Assembly (NCBI RefSeq): GCF_004136015.1
Contig: NZ_CP024866.1
Span: 178,579-192,988, forward strand
Direction: 5' to 3'
DNA: 14,410 bases
From: Pseudomonas sp. ACM7
GTDB lineage: Bacteria > Pseudomonadota > Gammaproteobacteria > Pseudomonadales > Pseudomonadaceae
In this document: piece after piece, positions 7,185 through 13,932 of the stretch
Position numbering within the stretch: position 1 is the first letter of the stretch
Layout of the letters: the number at the start of each line of letters is the position of its first letter
The notes under the pieces: generated by a model
The model's database searches: none
Seen by the model: the letters and a program-made list of their open reading frames with translations, nothing else
Told to the model about the DNA's origin: nothing
Position numbers and translations under genes: made by a program

Positions 7185-8099
7185 TTAGTTTTTGTAGAGT
7201 GGAAGTTTTTTTGCACTTTCGGTCCATTCAGTAATTTTCTCTGGGTGTGAGTCAAGATAATGATTGATAGCCCCATCGGGGTTTGAAGTCTCATGAGCCT
7301 CAGCCATAATTCCCTGCAAGTCGGCAAGGGGGATTTTGTAGTTTTGAAGGAAGTTCGCTGCTCGAGGGAAATCTTCACCGAACCCTTTGCGAGAAAGGGT
7401 ATGTACGCCCTCAGCACCACCTAAAGAGCCTTTTGGATCTTCCAAATAGCGTAGGTTCCACTTTCCAAACATCCAATGAGGGGTCCAGGCTGTGGCAACG
7501 ATCCAGTCTTTTTTAAGAATGGCTCGATCCATCGCAATAGTCATTGCAGTTGCGCTGCTAGCGGAGAGTTTGTAATCGACTAAGTTGTAATTTTTTATTG
7601 TTTCTTCGGATTTTCTCATTAGGCCTGCACCAGGGTCGATGCCTTGTATTGTTCCTTTAAATTTATTTGCAACTTCGGGATTTTCCAAATCAGCGATTGT
7701 TCTTACTTCGTTGACCGGCACATAGTCTGGCACCACCCATCCAAGCTTCCCGCCATAGATTATGCCTAAATCATCAACACTATTTTTGTACTTATCCCAA
7801 TAAGCAGCTTGGGTGTTCGGTAGCCAAGCCATGAGCATAGCATCAAGCTTTTTAGTTGAGATGCTTTGATATTGCACGCCAAGTGCTAGCAGTGAGAGTT
7901 TTACTTTATAATCGAGTTGTTGCTCTAGTATTTTCTTGGCCATATTTGTAACGATTTCAGAGTCCGGCTCTGAAATAAAACTCAATCGCAAGGCTTGATC
8001 TTCCCTGAATTCAGACTCCGCCGCTTGAACGCCTAATGACATTAAAGGTACCACTGCCAACGTCGCACACTTGAATACATACATAAAATCAAGCTTCAT
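7185..8099 (-). CDS. Glycine betaine/quaternary-amine-type ABC transporter substrate-binding protein
   Basis: A 304-residue periplasmic solute-binding protein of the OpuAC/ProX type. A signal peptide is clear: charged start MKLDF, hydrophobic CATLAVVPLMSLG and a probable cleavage after VQA (about residue 26). The mature part has the family's tryptophan-rich ligand cage, seen in AMLMAWLPNTQAAYWDKYK, GGKLGWVVPDYVP and ATAWTPHWMFGKWNLRYLEDP. It also has the conserved GIDPGAGLM. Such proteins bind betaine, choline, carnitine or related trimethylammonium compounds. ATG 8099 is preferred over ATG 8108 because AGGA lies 8 bases before it. It lies 101-110 bases after the dehydrogenase on the same strand, probably in one transcript. 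No permease or ATPase gene is in the window, so it must borrow a transporter elsewhere or act as an orphan. Confidence 0.9.
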   Translation of the reverse strand: MKLDFMYVFKCATLAVVPLMSLGVQAAESEFREDQALRLSFISEPDSEIVTNMAKKILEQQLDYKVKLSLLALGVQYQSISTKKLDAMLMAWLPNTQAAYWDKYKNSVDDLGIIYGGKLGWVVPDYVPVNEVRTIADLENPEVANKFKGTIQGIDPGAGLMRKSEETIKNYNLVDYKLSASSATAMTIAMDRAILKKDWIVATAWTPHWMFGKWNLRYLEDPKGSLGGAEGVHTLSRKGFGEDFPRAANFLQNYKIPLADLQGIMAEAHETSNPDGAINHYLDSHPEKITEWTESAKKLPLYKN

Positions 8100-8209
8100 T
8101 TTAATCATCCTATTATTTTAGCTTTTGGGTGGTGTATGGAAGATCAATTTACGCCAGCGCAAGCTCTTGGAGTTCCTGAATTCAGAGGAGATCCTAATTA
8201 AGCGGCTAC

Positions 8210-9136
8210 CTATGCGTGTACGGGTAGGACTTCCCACGGTGCTACCCAGTCGCCCGCCACTCGCAACGCAATCTTTGCATCATCTTCAATGAGCCGACAG
8301 ACACTCATTTCACCGGAACGCTCTCCGTAACGCTGCCTCGCTTCTTCGAAGCGCGTATGAGTTGCACGGGTTAGCTCGCAGCGTGTTCCGGTTTCATTTA
8401 ACAATTCTTCTATCAGGCCAAGATCTTTCAGGCACAGCGCAAGCGGGAAAGATGGGTCGTAGTGACCGGCAAATATCGACGGTACATCGTGTTGCATTAC
8501 GAAGCTATCGGCGGCCCCTCCCTTCATTGCTTCCCACCATACATCTGGCTCCAAACCTGCAACCTTAGCGGCTACCATAGCTTCGCCTATAGCGGCAGCG
8601 TGGATTTTCCAAAGCTGGTTGTTAACCAGCTTGGCGACGTAACCGTTGCCATAGCGGCCAACTTTTCGAATTACACCCATTGCTTCAAGAACAGGACGCG
8701 TTTTTTCGATATGAGCATCCTGCCCACCTACAAACAAAATCATGTCACCACGTATGGAGGAATCAACTGACCCGGTAACAGGTGCATCAATAGGAAATCC
8801 GCCCCGCACGACGAACTCGTCGGCGAGCTTGCGCATCATAAACGGACTGCTGGTTGTCAGGTCGATCCAGTATTTGCCAGTAATATCGGCTTCAAAAAAA
8901 CCACCGGCACCACGTACAACTTGATCAATTTGCACTGGTCCGAAGACCATGCTAACTACGACATCTACATTCTCAATCACTTCTCGAGGGCTGTCAGCCC
9001 ACACAGCACCATTGGCTAACAAAGACTCTGCCACTTCCCTCCGCAGGTCATAAACAACCAAGTCAAAGCCTAAAGCCTGAATGTTCCGAGCCGCGGGAAG
9101 TCCCATTGTTCCTAAACCAACAAATCCAATTTTCAT
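8210..9136 (-). CDS. NAD(P)-dependent beta-hydroxyacid dehydrogenase (3-hydroxyisobutyrate dehydrogenase family)
   Basis: A 308-residue oxidoreductase of the usual length. The N-terminal Rossmann fold starts with GFVGLGTMGLPAARNI (residues 4-19), the family's dinucleotide loop; Asp30 and Arg32-Arg33 follow the second strand. The substrate-binding signature is DAPVTGSVDSSIRGD (117-131), slightly altered from the common DAPVSGG form. The catalytic lysine is Lys169 in GNGYVAKLVNNQ, with Asn173 alongside, and KDLGL occurs at 237-241. Relatives oxidise 3-hydroxyisobutyrate, reduce tartronate semialdehyde or act on other beta-hydroxy acids; the altered signature and context suggest a different substrate. 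It is the first gene of a pair with the binding protein and is divergent from a LysR gene, so substrate uptake and oxidation may be linked. The ribosome binding site before ATG 9136 is weak. Confidence 0.88.
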   Translation of the reverse strand: MKIGFVGLGTMGLPAARNIQALGFDLVVYDLRREVAESLLANGAVWADSPREVIENVDVVVSMVFGPVQIDQVVRGAGGFFEADITGKYWIDLTTSSPFMMRKLADEFVVRGGFPIDAPVTGSVDSSIRGDMILFVGGQDAHIEKTRPVLEAMGVIRKVGRYGNGYVAKLVNNQLWKIHAAAIGEAMVAAKVAGLEPDVWWEAMKGGAADSFVMQHDVPSIFAGHYDPSFPLALCLKDLGLIEELLNETGTRCELTRATHTRFEEARQRYGERSGEMSVCRLIEDDAKIALRVAGDWVAPWEVLPVHA

Positions 9137-9192
9137 AATGTTTCTCGTTTTTATTGATGGGGCGATTGGAAGCTACAAGCAACATAAAATGC

Positions 9193-9209
9193 TTGTTGGC
9201 TATAAACAA
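9193..9209. promoter_or_regulatory. Candidate LysR operator between divergent genes
   Basis: TTGTT (9193-9197) and AACAA (9205-9209) form a dyad around 7 bases, containing the T-N11-A pattern typical of LysR boxes. It lies in the 126-base gap between the dehydrogenase and regulator starts, 57 bases from the former. The site's position suits control of both genes by the LysR protein, but this is inference. Confidence 0.45.
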
Positions 9210-9262
9210 ATGAAATATTATTATGGTATCGATCATGAAATGTGATAGTAGGAGGTAAGCGA

Positions 9263-10159
9263 TTGAAAAACCTTGATTTGAACCTGCTCCAGGCTTTTAT
9301 AGCCATTGTCGACAGTGGAGGTTTCACGCGTGCTGCTCACTTTTTATGCCGTACTCAGTCAGCAGTAAGCATGCAGTTGCAAAAGCTTGAAGAGCAGATG
9401 GGCAAACAATTGATTCAACGGGATAATCGTCAAATAAGGTTGACGGAAGACGGTGAGATACTTCTCGGTTATGCGCGTCGTATGATCCATCTAAATGAAA
9501 GCGCCTTTGCGGCCGTTGGAAAGCCATACACTGAGGGGCACCTCAGACTAGGCATACCTGATGATTACGCTCAGTTTTTTTTACCTTCTGTGTTGACCCG
9601 TTTTGCACATGCTTACCCACGAGTGCAGCTTGAAGTAACTGGGGCTTTGAGTGGGGAGCTGCTTGACCTACTTGAGGCGGGAGATCTTGACGTGGCTCTG
9701 ATCACGCGACAGCCAAATCGAAGCTGCGGAAAGATTTTGCGCAAAGAACGGTTAGTCTGGGTAGGTTCGCGCCAACATATGGCTCAGAGCATGGAGCCGG
9801 TTCCGCTGGCGTTTTTCCCCGAAGGGTGTGTGTTCCGTGAGCATGCCATTGCTGCTCTTAACGCCCATGGACGGCCTTGGCGAATTGCCTATTCCAGTCG
9901 GAGCTTTGCTGGAGGAACAATCGCTGTAAACGGAGGTTTAGCAGTGACTGTAATGGCCCAGAGCATGGTGCCGGTTGAGTGGCGGATCTTCGGGGTCGAG
10001 GATGATTTTCCTCAATTGCCCGAGATCGAGATCGTTTTGCATCGAGCACCGAGCAAGCTACCATCAGCCACAACGCTGTTAGAGGAACAGTTGATTGAAA
10101 GCGTCCAGACAGCTTTTAATTCAGCTTTCCGACAAGGTAGCTATTTAACACGGGCTTAG
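9263..10159 (+). CDS. LysR-type transcriptional regulator
   Basis: A 298-residue LysR regulator from TTG 9263. This start is chosen because AGGAGG (9250-9255) lies 7 bases upstream and the protein then begins MKNLDLNLLQAFIAI, the standard LysR opening. The GTG at 9242 would lie before that ribosome binding site. The winged helix-turn-helix spans about residues 4-62, with GGFTRAAHFLCRTQSAVSMQ as the recognition region and KQLIQRDNRQIRLTEDG as the wing. The effector-binding domain follows (from about 90, HLRLGIPDDYAQFFLP). It is divergent from the dehydrogenase/binding-protein pair and probably controls it in response to the substrate or a metabolite. It ends 15 bases from the convergent decayed gene. 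Confidence 0.92.
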   Translation: MKNLDLNLLQAFIAIVDSGGFTRAAHFLCRTQSAVSMQLQKLEEQMGKQLIQRDNRQIRLTEDGEILLGYARRMIHLNESAFAAVGKPYTEGHLRLGIPDDYAQFFLPSVLTRFAHAYPRVQLEVTGALSGELLDLLEAGDLDVALITRQPNRSCGKILRKERLVWVGSRQHMAQSMEPVPLAFFPEGCVFREHAIAALNAHGRPWRIAYSSRSFAGGTIAVNGGLAVTVMAQSMVPVEWRIFGVEDDFPQLPEIEIVLHRAPSKLPSATTLLEEQLIESVQTAFNSAFRQGSYLTRA

Positions 10160-10174
10160 TAAAGCGCTCACTTC

Positions 10175-10600
10175 TCAAGCGTCAGCCTCGATGAAGCAAT
10201 TGCGCATATCGGCTTCTTGGCAGATTTTTGCCAGCCGATCGTGAACAGCCTTATCCAGCTCTTCGTCGCTCCAATAGGTGTGGCCAGCTCGTAATTGCCC
10301 GACCCCAGCCGCTTCATCCCTTAGGGTTCCAGGCAGTAGTGCTCGATGTTTTCCCCGGCTCGCTTTCTGCTGCGCACGAACTTGCTATTGTTCTCGACAA
10401 CCAGGCGCAGCACGACAGTGGCGACCCGTTCGGCATCGACCTCTCCCGGCAGCCAATGAGCGTCCGCATCGCGGCGCACATGGCCTATGCACTCCACAAT
10501 GAGGCAGAGGTTGCGTACAGCAACGCCGACTCTCAGCTCGGCCACGCAACTCAGAAAATCGCTGCGATCGATCAGTTCTTGGTGTCACGGATGGTGCCGC
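10175..10600 (-). pseudogene. Decayed conserved gene, C-terminal part readable
   Basis: On the minus strand one frame reads ELIDRSDFLSCVAELRVG and then a good coding run, including GEVDAERVATVVLRLVVENN and KFVRSRKRAGENIEHYCLEP. A TAA at 10321-10323 interrupts it, in a place where a tyrosine codon would fit. The same frame continues GMKRLGSGNYELAT. Then one base seems to be missing near 10277-10284, and the next frame reads YWSDEELDKAVHDRLAKICQ and EADMRNCFIEADA, to TGA at 10175-10177. An in-frame TGA precedes the readable part near 10588. I recognise the pattern as a conserved protein of unknown function but cannot name a family. The open frames on the plus strand here are shadows. Confidence 0.5.
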
Positions 10601-10670
10601 TTTATTGAGCAGATTTAACGTCAGGGCCTAACGTTATTCCGGATAGCGTCTAGCCCGAATGACCGCTCCT

Positions 10671-10837
10671 GGCCCAGGCCGTGTAAAAACGCATTCGTCA
10701 CTTTGAAGTCAGCGTTACTACGTGAAATCTGGCGTCGACCGTTTGGTAAGTAGACCTGAAATTTGCGTAGGGACGCGATTTTTGGGCTGTTTTCGTCTGC
10801 CTCCGCAGATCGAAAACGTTTTTACACAGCCTCGGCC
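10671..10837 (+). repeat. MITE-like 167-bp repeat, copy 2
   Basis: Same length and ends as copies 1 and 3: left CAGGCCGTGTAAAAACGC, right CGTTTTTACACAGCCTC, with GGCC on both sides (10671-10674 and 10834-10837). The interior is homologous to copy 3 in the same orientation (both have TTTGAAGTC, a CGTTxCTACGT segment and AGGxACGCGATTTT). No coding frame is present. The right-hand GGCC is the first four bases of a dispersed palindrome, and the left flank GAATGACCGCTCCT belongs to the same class of repeat. The element therefore appears inserted in that palindrome. Confidence 0.78.
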
Positions 10838-10925
10838 GATTTCTGCCTGTCGCGACCGGCGGAAAACGACCCAATGCAGACGCCCAGCACAGGTAGAAAG
10901 CGGCCAGAACCGGCTGTTTAACTGG
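10834..10925 (+). repeat. Dispersed palindromic repeat, interrupted by copy 2
   Basis: GGCCGATTTCTGCCTGTCGC and the following GACCGGCGG match the copies at 6422-6446 and 5079-5104. The stretch continues with AAAACGACCCAATGCAGACG and AGCGGCCAGAACCGGC, which look like further arms. With GAATGACCGCTCCTGGCC (10657-10674) as the left half, it makes one intergenic repeat split by the 159-bp element. Nothing else was seen before the MBL gene at 11040 apart from an AT-rich leader. Confidence 0.5.
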
Positions 10926-11039
10926 AAATGGAACTGTCCCCTTCATCTTTGCATCCGTTATCCTCTCAGTGTGGATGAATAATCATAGTCAAATTCGGTA
11001 TGATTTAAAAAACCAATCAGTAAGCTAAGGCGGGTGTAA

Positions 11040-12314
11040 GTGGACGGCGTAGTTAAAGATGGTTATCCAATCGAAGATTTTCCGTCTAGTAAATTTTATG
11101 CAAAAATTGAACAAGGATCCACTGTCCAAGACTACTACCCTTTGCAAGATTGCGTTCGTCTGATTGCGGTATCACCAGATAGCTTTCAAAGTGCTGCGTT
11201 TAACTTGGAGAGCGGCTGCTCAACGTACATTTTAGATATTGGTCGTTCCGATCTATGGGGATCAGGATTGCCACGACGGCATAACCTATCCCCATTTCCA
11301 CGCCCCCGTTCTTTTTGGTTTGAGGATAGTGCTTTTGAGGACGACTCAAGCACGTCGTGGTGGGAAATTAACTACACAATTTCCCCTGTCGCGACCGGGA
11401 GCTATGCTTACTCAGCATTCACTTCCGGCGAGCCGAGGTATTTAGACGTTTCTTCAATTAGACGGGTTCTAGGTCCAGTAGTAGATCCGGTGCCATTGAG
11501 CAATGATATTTCACCGGCACTTGAACTTGAGTTCGTGACAGATAAGCCATTCAAGCTGACTGCATTTCATGTAGGGCAGGGAATGTGCTCACTTTTCTCC
11601 AACGATAAATTGGGCTACCTACTGGATGCCGGTGCTGGCACGCCTGTTACTCGTGATGTGTATAGGAAAAACCTTCATCGCACTGGAATACCGTTTGTAA
11701 ATGATCTTAGATCTGCCATAGCAGGACACGAAGAACTTTCTGCGATTATCTCCCATGCAGATAGTGATCACTGGCGGATATTAGAGTGGGATGAGGGTTT
11801 ATTGGAACAAATTAAAACAGTCTATCTACCGGCAGGCAGGCCAGCTCTCGCATTTTCTTCTCCAATGGTTAAGAGAAAAGTAGTTGGCATTCGTGACAGG
11901 TTATTTTCTCTCGGGGCACATGATCTTTTAGACGTTCACAGATCCGACCCTTCTGTTAGTGATAAGAATGGTGATGGCTTAGTCGTCGTTGTGACTTGCC
12001 AGGAGAAACAAGCACTTTACCCAGGCGATTATGTTTATGATCGAATGGCTGTCGATGGAAACCTATCTATGGTTGTATTGGCGGAGTCGAGATTTGACGC
12101 TGTCGTTGTACCGCATCATGGTGACGAGGCTAGCGCCTCGGTTATGCCCTGGCCAAAGGTTCCTGATGAGTCACAAGCATTCTTTTCTGCGGGCACGCAC
12201 GCAGGTTATGGTCATCCAACAAATGCTTCACTTTCTGCCCATGAAAGAAAAGGCTTTGTCAATATTGACAAGCATACGTGTAGTCACATCAGAGCACATC
12301 ATTTGCTTCCCTAA
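11040..12314 (+). CDS. ComEC-like metallo-beta-lactamase-fold protein of unknown role
   Basis: A 424-residue protein with no signal peptide or membrane segment. Residues 1-160 are an uncharacterised N-terminal region. From about 170 it has the MBL-fold pattern of the ComEC/Rec2 group: KLTAFHVGQGMCSLF, then GYLLDAGAGTPV, then the metal site SHADSDH (His239, Asp241, Asp243, His244). It goes on with ALYPGD (Asp330), VVVPHHGDEAS (His359-His360) and AGTHAGYGHP (His392). The ligand set for a two-metal hydrolase appears complete, and a nuclease or phosphodiesterase activity is plausible. The usual glycine after the DH pair is tryptophan here. GTG 11040 follows an AAGGCGG-like ribosome binding site. 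The gene stands alone between two direct copies of the 167-bp repeat, and its base composition is AT-richer than the MATE gene, suggesting transfer. No partner gene of a known defence system was recognised. Confidence 0.78.
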   Translation: MDGVVKDGYPIEDFPSSKFYAKIEQGSTVQDYYPLQDCVRLIAVSPDSFQSAAFNLESGCSTYILDIGRSDLWGSGLPRRHNLSPFPRPRSFWFEDSAFEDDSSTSWWEINYTISPVATGSYAYSAFTSGEPRYLDVSSIRRVLGPVVDPVPLSNDISPALELEFVTDKPFKLTAFHVGQGMCSLFSNDKLGYLLDAGAGTPVTRDVYRKNLHRTGIPFVNDLRSAIAGHEELSAIISHADSDHWRILEWDEGLLEQIKTVYLPAGRPALAFSSPMVKRKVVGIRDRLFSLGAHDLLDVHRSDPSVSDKNGDGLVVVVTCQEKQALYPGDYVYDRMAVDGNLSMVVLAESRFDAVVVPHHGDEASASVMPWPKVPDESQAFFSAGTHAGYGHPTNASLSAHERKGFVNIDKHTCSHIRAHHLLP

Positions 12315-12472
12315 ACCTCAATACCCTTCCCTTCAACCACTCTTGAAAAGGATAATTTCACGGTGTCAGTAGTGCACACAGAGCGCTTTAGGGAGGCGGT
12401 TATCGTGCTTTAGTAGGCACGTCTGAGGGACCGCTTCTCGCCGATGGCTGCGTGGCCTAAGGGGCTGCTTTG
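12315..12472. other. Short gap between MBL gene and repeat copy 3
   Basis: No gene, no T-tract terminator and no attC-like structure is visible. The last 15 bases before the repeat (GGGCTGCTTTGGGTC) also occur at 4310-4324. Confidence 0.4.
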
Positions 12473-12639
12473 GGTCCAGGCTGTGTGAAAACGCATGCGC
12501 CGTTTTGAAGTCCGCGTTGCTACGTAAAATCTGCCAGCGTTTGGTTCAGCAGCAGGCCGGAAATTTGGGTAGGAACGCGATTTTCGTTCCAGTCCTGACT
12601 GTCAAACCTGCTCAAAAACGTTTACACACAGCCTGGGTC
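12473..12639 (+). repeat. MITE-like 167-bp repeat, copy 3
   Basis: The copy has GGTC on both sides (12473-12476 and 12636-12639) and tips CAGGCTGTGTGAAAACGC and CACACAGCCTG, the best inverted ends of the three. It has the same orientation as copy 2 and the same total length as copies 1 and 2. The interior is non-coding. The left flank is GGGGCTGCTTTG and the right flank GTAAGCAGTCC. These are near inverted versions of each other, so the insertion again sits in the centre of a palindrome. Confidence 0.78.
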
Positions 12640-12714
12640 GTAAGCAGTCCATAATGACAGACAGGAATCGGCCAGATGCAAATATTCCCGGACGGAAGCA
12701 CCTAGCCTACAACT

Positions 12715-12743
12715 CGACAAACGCCCATAAACCAACGTTAGAA
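12715..12743 (+). other. attI-like or half-attC recombination site ahead of the cassettes
   Basis: CCCATAAACCAACGTTAGAAAC resembles the right end of integron attI sites (CCCTAAAACAAAGTTAGG in class 1) and ends in GTTAGAA at 12737-12743. The integron core consensus is GTTRRRY, so the last base deviates. No paired left half was found, which fits an attI or a truncated attC. It defines the left edge of cassette 1 at G12737/T12738. Confidence 0.4.
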
Positions 12744-12760
12744 ACCGAACAGGAGTAATC

Positions 12761-13039
12761 ATGCTCGAACATGTTGATATTGAAGACTTGTGTAAAATTG
12801 AAGGCCCGTTACCAAATTATTTAAAAATTGAAGTTGCACTATCTTCACTAGGCGGCCCTGGATGGGATGGTTTTGGCTTTCAAGTTAGAGTGCTAAAAGA
12901 GCTAGGTTATGACGTCGATGCAAAAGGCAATACCGACGCAACGAGAGTTAGGGCTTACAACGCAGCAGCTGACGCGATTAACAAGCTTGGTCCAAAAATC
13001 ACCGCCAAAAAGCTGCTGTCCGAGCTGGGCATTTCCTAA
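12761..13039 (+). CDS. Integron cassette 1: hypothetical 92-residue protein
   Basis: A small soluble protein of 92 residues beginning MLEHVDIEDLCKIEGPLPNY. The ATG has AGGAG 6 bases upstream. The middle is glycine-rich (SLGGPGWDGFGFQVRVLKEL) and the end helical with lysines (GPKITAKKLLSELGIS). I recognise no domain. The stop codon falls inside the R'' core (CCTAAC) of the attC site, the typical arrangement in integron cassettes, and the cassette from 12738 to 13104 is 367 bases, a usual size. No promoter is evident in the 20 bases between the cassette edge and the gene, so expression would depend on outside promoters. Confidence 0.65.
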   Translation: MLEHVDIEDLCKIEGPLPNYLKIEVALSSLGGPGWDGFGFQVRVLKELGYDVDAKGNTDATRVRAYNAAADAINKLGPKITAKKLLSELGIS

Positions 13040-13110
13040 CAATGCACTCAATTGCCGCTCACTTCGTTCGCTGGGCAGTCAAAAGCTACACTTTTGGATG
13101 CCCGTTAGCT
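13034..13110 (+). other. Integron attC-like site 1
   Basis: The site runs from an R''-like TCCTAAC (13034-13040) to an R'-like GTTAGCT (13104-13110), 77 bases. The outer arms pair imperfectly: CTAAC, then GCA and CAA on the left, match the reverse complement of the right arm (CTAACGGGCATCCAAAA). The central segment, with CGCTCACTTCGTTCGCTGGG, is of the kind common in chromosomal-integron attC sites. Both core motifs deviate by one base from consensus (RYYYAAC, GTTRRRY). The recombination point would be between G13104 and T13105. Confidence 0.6.
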
Positions 13111-13156
13111 TATTCGTGAGGCATCGCATGACATGCGATCTAGGGACTCATCTCCT

Positions 13157-13834
13157 ATGAACATGAAAGACTACCTATCAAGCACCGGCGATGCTGTTTC
13201 GCCAATGTTCAATGTCATTCGAGACTCGTCCGAGAAGCTGTTCGAACTCGGCATCTCAATCCATCACTGGATTCACTTAGAAAACTATCTCCTTGGAAAG
13301 GAACACAAAGGATGGGGGCCGCTAAAATTTGATAAGTGGCAGAAAGATATGGGGGAAGATCCCACTGTTGAGTCCGTCCAATTTTGGAGGGGAAAGCTTG
13401 AATCAATGGTTGAGGCCAGAAATGAAGCCATTAATACGCTCTGTGCCTCGATCTTGATGATTGCCCAAGCTGGAATCAAGCTGGTGCTCGGAAAGCCTAC
13501 TCTTTGGAAAGTACACGAAGGCACATTGTTATCATCGCAGAGTGAATGCCTGCTCAGCGCCATTTGGCACGGCCGCAATCTAGGGGCTCATGTGGAAGGA
13601 CTTAGCCCACAGACGCCCTCCTTTGTTTATTTTCAAGATATCCGGTCTCGCAGAAATATCGACCTTCTGTCACCTGCAATCAAATATCCCTGCAAGTACA
13701 TTGTGAAAGATCTTCTTGGTTGGATTGAGTTACACGATTTACCCATTAAGGACAGCGTGCATACAGAGTCCCACCCGTCTCCCTACGTTCAGGACATGCT
13801 CCGAATTGGCAGCCTGACGGCTCCAACGAATTAA
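13157..13834 (+). CDS. Integron cassette 2: protein with HEPN-like RNxxxH motif
   Basis: A 225-residue soluble protein, mostly helical in character. Start ATG 13157 follows AGGGA at 10 bases; ATG 13133 (eight residues longer) and ATG 13163 are alternatives. Helix-rich parts include EARNEAINTLCASILMIAQA and the segment LLSAIWHGRNLGAHVEGL. The latter holds R140-N141-x3-H145, the RNxxxH pattern of the catalytic centre of HEPN ribonucleases, found in many toxin, abortive-infection and CRISPR-linked proteins. There is no second recognisable domain and no adjacent antitoxin-like gene. The gene fills an 822-base cassette ending in attC site 2. A role as an RNase toxin or defence factor is inference from one motif; the family is not recognised. 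Confidence 0.62.
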   Translation: MNMKDYLSSTGDAVSPMFNVIRDSSEKLFELGISIHHWIHLENYLLGKEHKGWGPLKFDKWQKDMGEDPTVESVQFWRGKLESMVEARNEAINTLCASILMIAQAGIKLVLGKPTLWKVHEGTLLSSQSECLLSAIWHGRNLGAHVEGLSPQTPSFVYFQDIRSRRNIDLLSPAIKYPCKYIVKDLLGWIELHDLPIKDSVHTESHPSPYVQDMLRIGSLTAPTN

Positions 13835-13865
13835 TGAATATTCTCGCGCAGCTAACAGTGGGAAT

Positions 13866-13932
13866 GCCTAACCTTTAGTTGCAGGGAACGCCCCGCCGAT
13901 CGGCGAGACGTCCCTGAACTCAAACGTCGGAC
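13866..13932 (+). other. Integron attC-like site 2
   Basis: A 67-base site with R'' GCCTAAC (13866-13872, full match to RYYYAAC) and R' GTCGGAC (13926-13932, one change from GTTRRRY). The arms pair well. The reverse complement of the left arm, TCCCTGCAACTAAAGG, aligns with the right arm TCCCTGAACTCAAACG, with a single unpaired C like the extrahelical bases that orient attC recombination. The loop contains the palindrome CGCCGATCGGCG. It follows the cassette 2 stop by 31 bases. Confidence 0.72.

Noticed and set aside
10228..10608. 126-codon plus-strand open frame
   Set aside because: It is opposite a better minus-strand coding signal that joins across one stop and one frameshift, so it is taken as a shadow.
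11040..12314. MBL-fold gene as a third integron cassette
   Set aside because: No attC-like structure follows its stop; it is bounded by the 167-bp repeats instead.
3461..12639. Reading the three 167-bp repeats as a CRISPR array or small RNA genes
   Set aside because: They are kilobases apart, in both orientations, with inverted tips and 4-bp flanks. This fits an inserted element better than an array or an RNA family.
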